Positions 1 through 6,923 of a stretch of DNA of 64,000 bases are shown piece after piece. Source of the stretch: CAYFKJ01 sp964343605 (GTDB lineage Bacteria; Pseudomonadota; Alphaproteobacteria; UBA2966). The position numbers and the translations under genes are program-made. The stretch is taken from positions 372,001 to 436,000 of the forward strand of contig CAYFKJ010000002.1 of NCBI GenBank assembly GCA_964343605.1, in the 5' to 3' direction. Position 1 is the stretch's first letter. Each line of letters opens with the position of its first letter. The notes beneath the pieces were generated by a model, which worked only from the letters and a program-made list of their open reading frames with translations, was not told the DNA's origin and made no database searches.

Positions 1-295
1 GTCCGTGGCGTTCGCGGATATCCAGCAGCTTCGCGGCGACCTCCGAGAGGGCGGTATCCCAGCTCACTTCCTCGAATTCCCCATCGGCGTTGCGACGCAG
101 GGGCGAAGTCAGCCGCATGTCATGGCTGTGGTAGTGCTTGATGGCATCGGCTTTCTGGCAGAGATAGCCCTGCGAGCGGGGGTGCGACTTGTCGCCTTTG
201 ACCTTGATGATCTCGCGCCCTTCCGTCTGGACGTCGAGACCGCAGTTGGCATAGCAAATATTGCAGGCCGTTTTCTTCCACTCGCTTGCCGACAT
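1..295 (-). CDS. Molybdopterin (bis-MGD) oxidoreductase, N-terminal fragment cut by window edge
   Basis: The first 98 codons are visible on the minus strand and run off the left edge. They encode the N-terminal 4Fe-4S domain of the DMSO reductase/formate dehydrogenase superfamily: the pattern C-x2-C-x3-C (ACNICYANCG) starts near residue 11 and the fourth cysteine lies in GYLCQKA near residue 48, followed by the typical MRLTSPLRR and EVSWDTAL segments. No twin-arginine signal is seen, so a cytoplasmic enzyme is likely. The substrate (formate, a sulfur oxyanion or other) cannot be told from this part. The ATG at 295 is preferred because GAGG lies 8 nt upstream; an in-frame ATG at 316 would add seven residues. 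It is divergent from an HxlR-type regulator. Confidence 0.9.
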   Translation of the reverse strand, partial: MSASEWKKTACNICYANCGLDVQTEGREIIKVKGDKSHPRSQGYLCQKADAIKHYHSHDMRLTSPLRRNADGEFEEVSWDTALSEVAAKLLDIRERHG

Positions 296-375
296 TCCGA
301 ATTCCTCTAAATTCATATTTTGAACTTAGCAAATCTTGGAGTATGGTAGCGAGCAAATCAAGCGATGAATTTAGA
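296..375. promoter_or_regulatory. Divergent control region with inverted and direct repeats
   Basis: The short spacer between the molybdoenzyme and the HxlR gene carries a perfect 11-bp inverted repeat, TCTAAATTCAT at 306-316 and ATGAATTTAGA at 365-375, with the second arm covering the HxlR start codon. A direct repeat AGCAAATC occurs at 328-335 and 352-359, 24 bp apart. HxlR-type proteins are dimeric winged-helix regulators that often control a divergent neighbour, so these are candidate operator elements. No experimental support is available from sequence alone. Confidence 0.45.
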
Positions 376-871
376 CAAGTTCGAGAAAATGGATTGGCGC
401 CAAGTTGATACGGAAAATTGCCCGGTTGCCGGTGCGATGAAGATTCTGGGCGACAAGTGGACGCTGCTGATCATCCGCGATGCCTTCAACGGCATCAAGC
501 GATTCGAGGACTTCCGTACTCACCTGGACATACCGCGAGCCTTGCTGTCGCGGCGGCTGCGCGATCTCGAAGATCAGGGAATATTGCAGCGCGAGCCCTA
601 TCGCGAGCCCGGCAAACGGGCGCGCCATGAATACATCCTGACGAAAAAGGGCGCTGATTTGCGTCACATTTTGATCGCGCTGAAGGAATGGGGAAACGAA
701 TACGTCAACGGTATCGGCGCCCACCCGTTGGACCTGGTCGACCGGGATTCGGGAGAGGGCGTCAAGCTTTCGCTCGTTCGCGAAAGCGATCACCGGCCGG
801 TCGACCCCCGGCGTCTGGAACTGCGCCCCGGTCCCGGTTTGCGTTTGAAACCGGCAAACACGGTCTCGTGA
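365..871 (+). CDS. HxlR-family transcriptional regulator
   Basis: A 168-residue winged-helix protein. The HxlR/DUF24 domain spans about residues 15-115: NCPVAGAMKILGDKWT with the conserved N-terminal cysteine (Cys19), the recognition-helix region PRALLSRRLRDLEDQGI and the wing YILTKKGADL. Several family members sense electrophiles or redox state through this cysteine. About 50 C-terminal residues after the domain are not conserved in character. It is divergent from the molybdopterin oxidoreductase, which it probably regulates (inference from position). No strong Shine-Dalgarno sequence precedes the ATG. Confidence 0.92.
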   Translation: MNLDKFEKMDWRQVDTENCPVAGAMKILGDKWTLLIIRDAFNGIKRFEDFRTHLDIPRALLSRRLRDLEDQGILQREPYREPGKRARHEYILTKKGADLRHILIALKEWGNEYVNGIGAHPLDLVDRDSGEGVKLSLVRESDHRPVDPRRLELRPGPGLRLKPANTVS

Positions 872-922
872 GCCGCCGCCCTTCAACTTGATCAATTTTC
901 GGCGTTGCCCCACAGTCACCGC

Positions 923-1900
923 ATGAAAGCGGTAGTTTGCAGTCAATTCGACGGCCCTGCGGGCTTGAAGATCGAGGACGTCCCGGTGCCCGAACCGGCT
1001 CCGGACGAAGTCCTCATTGCCGTGCAAGCGGCGTCCGTCAATTTCATCGATTTGCTGATCTCGCGCGGCCTTTATCAGATCCGTCCCGACCTGCCATATG
1101 TCGTCGGCGCTGAGGGCGCGGGCGAGGTGATCGCCGTCGGCGCCGACGTCCCCAATGTGACGCCCGGTGAGCGTGTGGCCGCATTCCACCTGTACGGCGC
1201 CTTCGCCGAGCAATTCGCGGTCAAGCACTGGCGAACCGTCGCCTTGCCCGACAGCGTGCCTTACGAGGCCGGTGCGGCCCTCCTGCACAACTACATCACG
1301 GCGGCGTATGCGCTCAAAGTGCGTGGCCGGATACGCCCCGGCGAAACGCTCGTCGTCCATGGCGCCACGGGAGGCGTCGGCCTGGCCGCCGTTGAATTGG
1401 GCCGGTTGTGGGGGGCGACCGTCATCGCCGGCGTGGGCTCGGCCGCCAAATCCGCGCTGGCCCGTGAATATGGTGCTGCGGAAGTCATCAATTATGGCGA
1501 GGAGGATGTCCGCGAGCGCATCGCCAAGCTGACCAAGGGCCGCGGCGCCGATCTCATTTACGATCCCATTGGCGGTGACGTGTTCGATCAGTCCGTCCGC
1601 GCGCTGGCCTGGGAGGGGCGCTTGCTCGTCATCGGTTTCGCCGCCGGCCGCATCGCCCAGGTTGGGGCGAACCGGCCGCTGCTGAAAAGCGCCTCTATCG
1701 TCGGCGTCAACACCGGCGCCTGGCCGGAACAGAACCCGGAAGCATTTCAGGTGCTGGCGGCGGAGGTCATGGATTTGGCGGGCGACGGTAAAATCAATCC
1801 GAAGATCAGCGGGACGCTACCGCTTGGGGATTTCCGTATCGCCATGAACGCCATCGACGACCGGTCGGCCCAGGGCCGCATGATTTTGCAGGTCAAATGA
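923..1900 (+). CDS. NADPH:quinone oxidoreductase (zinc-free MDR superfamily)
   Basis: A 325-residue medium-chain reductase, about the normal length for the quinone oxidoreductase/enoyl reductase branch. The N-terminal GroES-like domain (about 1-115) contains the SVNFIDLLISRGLY segment; the Rossmann fold has the nucleotide-binding motif GATGGVG near residue 147. The cysteine ligands of zinc-dependent alcohol dehydrogenases are absent. The family reduces quinones or alpha,beta-unsaturated carbonyls with NADPH in the cytoplasm. The ATG at 923 is chosen because the protein family starts MKAV; an upstream TTG at 905 is possible. It leads a three-gene unit with the next two genes, overlapping the following frame around 1897. 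Confidence 0.93.
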   Translation: MKAVVCSQFDGPAGLKIEDVPVPEPAPDEVLIAVQAASVNFIDLLISRGLYQIRPDLPYVVGAEGAGEVIAVGADVPNVTPGERVAAFHLYGAFAEQFAVKHWRTVALPDSVPYEAGAALLHNYITAAYALKVRGRIRPGETLVVHGATGGVGLAAVELGRLWGATVIAGVGSAAKSALAREYGAAEVINYGEEDVRERIAKLTKGRGADLIYDPIGGDVFDQSVRALAWEGRLLVIGFAAGRIAQVGANRPLLKSASIVGVNTGAWPEQNPEAFQVLAAEVMDLAGDGKINPKISGTLPLGDFRIAMNAIDDRSAQGRMILQVK

Positions 1901-1914
1901 AACGGAGAGCGGTG

Positions 1915-2259
1915 ATGGTCAACGGCTATAGGACGGCAATCTTCTTCGCTCTGGGTTTGGCGATTTTCATCGCAGACCAGGCCCGCGCCGACGCCATCGA
2001 CGGCAACTGGTGCTATCCGGACGGCCGTCACATGGAGATCGATGGATCCAAGATCGTGACCCCCGGCGGCGCCACCATCCGCGGCGAATACGACCGGCAT
2101 GCCTACGCCTACGTCGTGCCCAAGAATGAGGCGGGTGAGGGCAATCATGTCACCATGGTGTTGATCAGCGAAGATTACCTGCACGTCTGGCCCAACGATG
2201 CGGCGCGCAAATCGGATTCCGATCCCCAGGTCTGGCGGCGCTGCGAGCTGACGAGTTAG
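1915..2259 (+). CDS. Small secreted protein of unknown function
   Basis: A 114-residue protein with a clear Sec signal peptide (hydrophobic AIFFALGLAIFIA, probable cleavage after DQARA). The mature part has two cysteines (NWCYPDG and WRRCELTS) that could form one disulfide, and looks like a small beta-rich domain. It lies between quinone oxidoreductase and the hydratase, on the same strand. The ATG at 1915 is favoured by GGAGAG five bases upstream; an upstream ATG at 1897 overlaps the stop of the previous gene. No function is recognised. Confidence 0.8.
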   Translation: MVNGYRTAIFFALGLAIFIADQARADAIDGNWCYPDGRHMEIDGSKIVTPGGATIRGEYDRHAYAYVVPKNEAGEGNHVTMVLISEDYLHVWPNDAARKSDSDPQVWRRCELTS

Positions 2260-2265
2260 GTATTC

Positions 2266-3054
2266 ATGACAGACAACGAAGCCGTTCGGGAAACCGCGCT
2301 GAAGTTGCGCACCGCTTGGGAGCGGCGCGAACCCATCGATCCCATCGCCGAGCAAATCGGCGCGCGAAATTTCGACGCCGCCTACGCTGTTCAACAGGCC
2401 AACACCCGGCACTGGCTGGACTCGGGCCGGACGATGGTCGGACGCAAGGTGGGACTTTCATCGGCGGGATTGCGGCAGCAGCTTGGGGTCGACGAGCCCA
2501 ACTACGGTACCCTGTTTGCCGACATGGATATGTCGGATGTGGCCGAAATCCCCATGTTCCGCACCCACCAGCCGTTCGTCGAAGGCGAGGTGGCTTTCGT
2601 GATGGGGCGAGATCTGGAGATGGTAAACGCTGAACCGGCCGCTGCCGCGGCAGCGGTGGAGTACGCCGTCCCGGCTATCGAGATCATCGGCTCCCGCATC
2701 ACCGATTGGCAAATCGAGGCGGTGGACACCATCGCCGACAACGCCTCTTCCGGCCTGTTCGTGCTGGGCCGGGAACGCGTGACCCTGGACAGGTTCGACC
2801 CCGATACCTGCCGCATGACGATTACGAAGCGCGATGAAACGGTATCGAGCGGCGGCGGCCCCGAGTGCTATGGCGGGCCTTTGAACTCGCTCGCCTGGCT
2901 GGCCGTCAAGATGACCGAGCGGGAAGAACCGCTGCGCGCCGGCGAAATCGTCCTCTCCGGCGCCCTTGGTCCGATTGCCGCCGTCAGCCCGGGGGACCGG
3001 TTCGAGGCTCACATCGACGGATTGGGAACCGCAACCGCCGCTTTCTCAGACTAG
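2266..3054 (+). CDS. 2-keto-4-pentenoate hydratase / 2-oxohepta-3-ene-dioate hydratase family protein
   Basis: A 262-residue member of the fumarylacetoacetase-fold hydratase/decarboxylase family (MhpD/HpaH type), normal length for the family. Recognisable parts are the N-terminal helical region with AYAVQQANTRHWLDSG, VGRKVGLSS, the acidic metal-site segment FVEGEVAFVMG, and PAIEIIGSRITDW. Family enzymes add water to 2-hydroxydienoates formed by meta-cleavage of aromatic rings, using Mg2+ or Mn2+. No ring-cleavage dioxygenase is nearby, so the exact substrate is open. It starts 6 nt after the upstream stop and is probably cotranscribed with the two preceding genes. Confidence 0.9.
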   Translation: MTDNEAVRETALKLRTAWERREPIDPIAEQIGARNFDAAYAVQQANTRHWLDSGRTMVGRKVGLSSAGLRQQLGVDEPNYGTLFADMDMSDVAEIPMFRTHQPFVEGEVAFVMGRDLEMVNAEPAAAAAAVEYAVPAIEIIGSRITDWQIEAVDTIADNASSGLFVLGRERVTLDRFDPDTCRMTITKRDETVSSGGGPECYGGPLNSLAWLAVKMTEREEPLRAGEIVLSGALGPIAAVSPGDRFEAHIDGLGTATAAFSD

Positions 3055-3160
3055 GCAAACCGAAATCCAGGGAACGCGGAGCCTCGATCCAAAATCCTGC
3101 CCAAATTTAGCGTAGGCAGTATCCATTGGTCGTGCGTGTTTGTGGTCAAGACTGCCGAAA

Positions 3161-4360
3161 TTACTGAATGGCTTTTTGGAATTGCCCGCGAATTTTGGCT
3201 TTTATAGCCGGCCATTCGGCTTTGGGTTTCAGCCAGTCCGTGAATTTCGTTTTAGTCATTGCCGCTTGCATTGCCTGCATGCCATGGAAGCAAATCCATG
3301 CAGGGGAAAAATCGCCCGTAAACTGAGAATCCAAATCTAGTGCGCGACGCTTCCCTTCCTTGGATATTTCGGGATTTTTACCTATGAATGCGCCAATGTC
3401 TCTGAGATACATGTGCCATTGACTGATACCCCCGGAGACCGTTTTGTCCGTGCATCGTTGCGCGTCATATACCCCTCGCATCGTCGCTAACCAAAGATAT
3501 GTGACGCCATCCTGCTTGTTGCTGGGAAACGTTCTGCGGGCGAGTTCAAATATGTATGGCGGTGGCAATTGAAACAGTTTCGCTCTGATTTGCTTTGCAA
3601 TTTCGTCGTTCGCTTCAATTGGCCTCGAATAGAAACTGGCAATTTCCTCCGAAAATCCAGCCGACACGGCGACCGGTGGTCCTGACAACGCTGCTGCTCC
3701 TTTAGTCACGATCGGTGGGCTTGGCTTGATATTTTGAAGGCTCGCCAGCGTCGGAAATTTGAGGTTACTAAATTCCAGTTTGGCGTGGGCTCGCGCCTCC
3801 TTGATTTCTTTCGCTGACATCTTGGCGGCAACGGACTTCAAGGCCTCGTCCGCCTTTTTGTTGCCCTGTGCCGATGACACCAAATACCATTTCAAGCTGT
3901 GTATGAGATTAATTTCAACTCCGTCGCCGTGAAAATACATGGCACCAAGTCGGCTCGCCCCGCGGCCATCTCCACTTCGGGCGGCGCTGCCATACCAGTA
4001 AAGCGTTTGTTCAATATCTTTTTTTACGCCGATGCCATGGTAGTAGAGTGATCCCAGACTAATTTTGGCGCCGCGCACATGCATTTCGCGCGAGTGTTCG
4101 TTCGAAGCGACGGATTTGAATAATTTGGCGGCTCGTGCCGGATCTTTTACACCGCCTCGTCCCGTAACCAGGAACTCCGCCAACATCACCATCGACGGCC
4201 CATTTCCACGTGCTGCCAAAATTTCCAGGTGAGGGCGGGCAGCCGAGAAGTCATTCCTTTTAAGCGCGTCCATGGCGTTTTTTGCGGTATCGGCCATAGC
4301 CGACGCGCTCAATATCGTACAAGCGAGGACAGCTGTAACCAGCATGCGGACAATCAACAT
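3161..4360 (-). CDS. Secreted Sel1-repeat protein
   Basis: A 399-residue protein with a signal peptide (cleavage predicted after ILSASAMA) followed by Sel1-like repeats at about residues 50-190, e.g. LGSLYYHGIGVKKDIEQTLYWY and LGAMYFHGDGVEINLIHSLKWY separated into classic 36-residue units. Sel1 repeats form a superhelical protein-binding scaffold. The C-terminal 180 residues show no known domain; they contain two scattered cysteines. Base composition is lower in GC than in neighbouring genes, and the leader carries a long AT-rich inverted repeat, so horizontal acquisition is possible. GGGAG lies about 12 nt upstream of the ATG. It is convergent with the hydratase gene. Confidence 0.85.
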   Translation of the reverse strand: MLIVRMLVTAVLACTILSASAMADTAKNAMDALKRNDFSAARPHLEILAARGNGPSMVMLAEFLVTGRGGVKDPARAAKLFKSVASNEHSREMHVRGAKISLGSLYYHGIGVKKDIEQTLYWYGSAARSGDGRGASRLGAMYFHGDGVEINLIHSLKWYLVSSAQGNKKADEALKSVAAKMSAKEIKEARAHAKLEFSNLKFPTLASLQNIKPSPPIVTKGAAALSGPPVAVSAGFSEEIASFYSRPIEANDEIAKQIRAKLFQLPPPYIFELARRTFPSNKQDGVTYLWLATMRGVYDAQRCTDKTVSGGISQWHMYLRDIGAFIGKNPEISKEGKRRALDLDSQFTGDFSPAWICFHGMQAMQAAMTKTKFTDWLKPKAEWPAIKAKIRGQFQKAIQ

Positions 4361-4377
4361 CGGAATTAAAACTCCCT

Positions 4378-4413
4378 TTAAGTAGATTTATAGTTTCAAC
4401 TAAATCTACTTAA
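4378..4413. repeat. 13-bp perfect inverted repeat upstream of Sel1 gene
   Basis: TTAAGTAGATTTA at 4378-4390 is matched by its exact reverse complement at 4401-4413, with a 10-nt centre that itself contains the dyad AGTT-TC-AACT (4392-4401, centre shifted by one base). The element sits 18 bases before the Sel1 start codon on the transcribed side, so it could be an operator or a 5' UTR hairpin. It is strikingly AT-rich for this genome. Confidence 0.7.
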
Positions 4414-4589
4414 TGTTGTTTGTCAAATTTGATGCTGATAGAGGTCGGATCTTGAGAAACGACTGGCACGCCCCTCTCACCCGTCGATTTCGACCTGTTG
4501 TAGAGGTAACTGGGTGGCGGAAAATATCCAAATGTTGGGTTAGATTTTGAGGTGCGGGCGAAGTCCTGCAATTGCCAGTTCGTATCCAT

Positions 4590-5384
4590 TTAACCCTCTT
4601 TCGGTGCGCGGTGGATGAACTCGGGGTTCTCCACCAGCATGCTGCCGCCGTCGATGGACCAGCACTGGCCGGTGACGTACTTGGCTTCGTCGGAGGCGAG
4701 GTAGACCATGGCGTGGGCGATGTCGTCGGGCTCGCCCAGGGTGCCGAGGGGGATGTGTTTCTCGACGCTCTCCCGGTTGTCGGTGTTGGCGACGGCGCCG
4801 CGGTGCGGCTTGGCGATCAGGCCGGGTTCGACGGCGTTGACCGTCACGGCGTATTGCGCAAGCTCCAGCGCGGCACCGCGCACGAAGCCGTTCACGCCAG
4901 CCTTTGCCGCCGCATAGTGGACGGCACCGGGCAGGGCGACGTGGGGGCCCGTCACCGATGACGTCACCAGGATGCGCCCCGCTCCGCGCGTTCTGAAATG
5001 CGGCAGGGCAGCCTGGGTCAGCCAGAAGCACGGCTTTAGATTGACGCCCAGGGTCTGGTCGAGCGTTTCGTCGTCCAGATCCTCGATGCGCGTCCAGGGG
5101 CAGACGCCGGCGTTATGAACAGCGATGTCGATGCCGCCGAACGCAGAGGCTGTTTCGGCAACCGCCGCCTTGACGCGATCGGCGTCGTCGACATTGAGTT
5201 GGAGGCATTCCGCTGTGCCGCCGGCCTCCCGGATTTCATCCCTGACTCTCTCCGCGAGTTCGGGCGTCCGGTTGGCCACCATGACCGAGGCCCCGGCCTC
5301 GGCGAAGCGCTTGCATATGGCTTCCCCGATACCGCGCCCGCCGCCGGTGACGAGGGCGATTTTGTTTTCAAGTCTCCCGCTCAA
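4590..5384 (-). CDS. Short-chain dehydrogenase/reductase
   Basis: A 264-residue classical SDR: cofactor motif TGGGRGIG at 13-20, NAG at 91-93, Ser142/143, and the catalytic Tyr157-x3-Lys161 (YAAAK); the C-terminus carries DGGSMLVENPEF. The residue after the second beta strand is asparagine-arginine (ANRT), which suggests NADP(H), though this is a weak indicator. It overlaps the upstream class III aminotransferase by 4 bases (ATGA type), so both are translated from one transcript. In context it may oxidise or reduce the carbonyl or alcohol linked to the transaminase step (inference). Confidence 0.92.
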   Translation of the reverse strand: MSGRLENKIALVTGGGRGIGEAICKRFAEAGASVMVANRTPELAERVRDEIREAGGTAECLQLNVDDADRVKAAVAETASAFGGIDIAVHNAGVCPWTRIEDLDDETLDQTLGVNLKPCFWLTQAALPHFRTRGAGRILVTSSVTGPHVALPGAVHYAAAKAGVNGFVRGAALELAQYAVTVNAVEPGLIAKPHRGAVANTDNRESVEKHIPLGTLGEPDDIAHAMVYLASDEAKYVTGQCWSIDGGSMLVENPEFIHRAPKEG

Positions 5385-6766
5385 TGCTCTCTTGCCCCCT
5401 TTTCCTCAAGCCAGGCCAGGAACGATCGGAACACCCGGTCGTGCGCCGCGACGTCGTCGCCGGTCGAAGCCGGACAGGTCAACACCATATTATGAAACGG
5501 CGTCAGCAGGATGCCTTCATTGAGAAAGTAGGCGTGCAGCAGGACCTCCAGTCCGTTGTCCCGCGCCGCCAGCGCTTCGGTGCCGTTTCGCGGTACACGG
5601 GGGCTGAACATGTATTCCACGCGCCCGCCCAGGTTCGTGACGTGCCAGGGGACGCCGGCGCCGTTTATGGCGTCTTGCACGTCCGCGGCGATGTGGGCCG
5701 ATATGTCCGCCATGGTCGCGTACCCGTCGTCATTGAGGGCGTGCTCGAAGGCCGCCCGTACGGCGGCGACCGTCAGGGCGTTGCCGGCGAGGGTTCCGCC
5801 GAGACCGGCGTTGGCGCTCTGTTTGACGGCGGGGTTGAGGGCCGGAAGTTCCGCCCAGATCCGATCCGCGATGCCTTCGGAAAAGCCGTAGACCGCCACC
5901 GGCACGCCGCCGCCGATGGCTTTGCCCACCACCAGGATGTCAGGCGCAAGACCGTGATTGGCGCAGTACCCGCCGATCCCGGACGAGACCGTGTGGGTTT
6001 CGTCCCAAACCAACAGGGTCCCGGTTCTCGCCGTCAATTCGCGCAGTGATTCGTTGTAACCCTCATCTGGCGGCACCATGCCGCAGTTGGTCATGAAGGG
6101 TTCGGCCAGGACGCAGGCCACGTCGCCGGGCGAGAGCGCGGCCTCCAACGCATCGAGGTCGTTGAATTCAACGACCTTGCCGACCCGCTCGTAATCGACG
6201 GCGTTGGGGTGGATGTTGTTGCGCAGGCCCCGCTTGCCGTCGTGGATGGCCTGGAAGGCCTCGTCCAATGCGCCGTGATAACAGCCGTTGAAAACCAGCA
6301 CCTTGTCGCGTCCCGTGATCATGCGGCTGATGCGCACGACGTCGCGGTTGGCCTGCGTGGCGGAGACGTTGAGGTTCCAATAGGGCAGGTCGAAGCGGCG
6401 TTGAAGTTCCTTGCCCAGCCACAGGCTGTCCTCGGTCGGCAGCATCATGGTGGCGCCGTTGAGCATCTGCCGGTGGACGGCCTCGGCGATTTGGTGATTG
6501 CCGTGGCCGCACATGGCGCCGCTGTCGCCGAGGCAGAAGTCGACGTACTCGTTGCCGTCGACGTCCCACAGACGCGTGCCGTCCGCCCGCTCGACGTATG
6601 GCGGATAGCCGCCCGCCCAACGGCGCATCCAGTGCATCGGCGCGCCGTACAGGAAGCTCTGCCGGCCGGCCGCGAACATCTCGGCGGAACGCGGATGCGT
6701 GGCGGCGAAGCGATCCTGTTCCTCCGCAATCAGCCGCTCAACGGCGTCCTGTTTGAATCCGGTCAA
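5381..6766 (-). CDS. Class III aminotransferase (glutamate-1-semialdehyde aminomutase-like branch)
   Basis: A 461-residue fold-type I PLP enzyme. The PLP lysine is Lys282 in VVGKAIGGGVP. The usual D-E-V/A motif that contacts the pyridine nitrogen is present as Asp255-Glu256-Thr257 (WDETHTV). The substrate segment NVSATQANRD replaces the usual S-G-T/S-E-A-N, so the substrate may differ from ornithine/GABA-type enzymes. It is the first gene of a leftward two-gene operon with the SDR and faces the dikinase operon across a 157-bp divergent spacer. Likely role: transamination of an amino or beta-amino compound. The exact substrate is not predictable from motifs. Confidence 0.9.
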   Translation of the reverse strand: MTGFKQDAVERLIAEEQDRFAATHPRSAEMFAAGRQSFLYGAPMHWMRRWAGGYPPYVERADGTRLWDVDGNEYVDFCLGDSGAMCGHGNHQIAEAVHRQMLNGATMMLPTEDSLWLGKELQRRFDLPYWNLNVSATQANRDVVRISRMITGRDKVLVFNGCYHGALDEAFQAIHDGKRGLRNNIHPNAVDYERVGKVVEFNDLDALEAALSPGDVACVLAEPFMTNCGMVPPDEGYNESLRELTARTGTLLVWDETHTVSSGIGGYCANHGLAPDILVVGKAIGGGVPVAVYGFSEGIADRIWAELPALNPAVKQSANAGLGGTLAGNALTVAAVRAAFEHALNDDGYATMADISAHIAADVQDAINGAGVPWHVTNLGGRVEYMFSPRVPRNGTEALAARDNGLEVLLHAYFLNEGILLTPFHNMVLTCPASTGDDVAAHDRVFRSFLAWLEEKGAREH

Positions 6767-6923
6767 AGATGGCTCCCTGCGACATGCACGACGGTATTAG
6801 TAGTCAGTTCCCGAAATTAATTGTCAATGCAATTATTTTACTTGCAACATTTTTCCGGCCTGCTACGAATCGGGTTCGCCCAGGTTGCAACAACGAACAA
6901 ACAACAGGGGAGGGCGATCCGCC
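6767..6923. promoter_or_regulatory. Divergent promoter/operator region of the dikinase-aminotransferase cluster
   Basis: This AT-rich spacer separates the two arms of the cluster. It contains a dyad TAATTG-N6-CAATTA at 818-835 of the seventh kilobase (6818-6835), inside which a perfect minus-strand -35 hexamer TTGACA (6827-6822) is embedded, and a direct repeat TTGCAACA at 6842-6849 and 6885-6892. A plausible rightward promoter is TTGCAA (6842-6847), 16 bp, TACGAA (6864-6869). The dyad has the size of a MarR-type operator, and a MarR gene closes the rightward operon; that link is inference. Confidence 0.5.

Noticed and set aside
120..356. Minus-strand frame of 78 codons at the left edge
   Set aside because: The neighbouring minus-strand frame has the CxxCxxxC motif of molybdopterin oxidoreductases, so this is an out-of-frame shadow.
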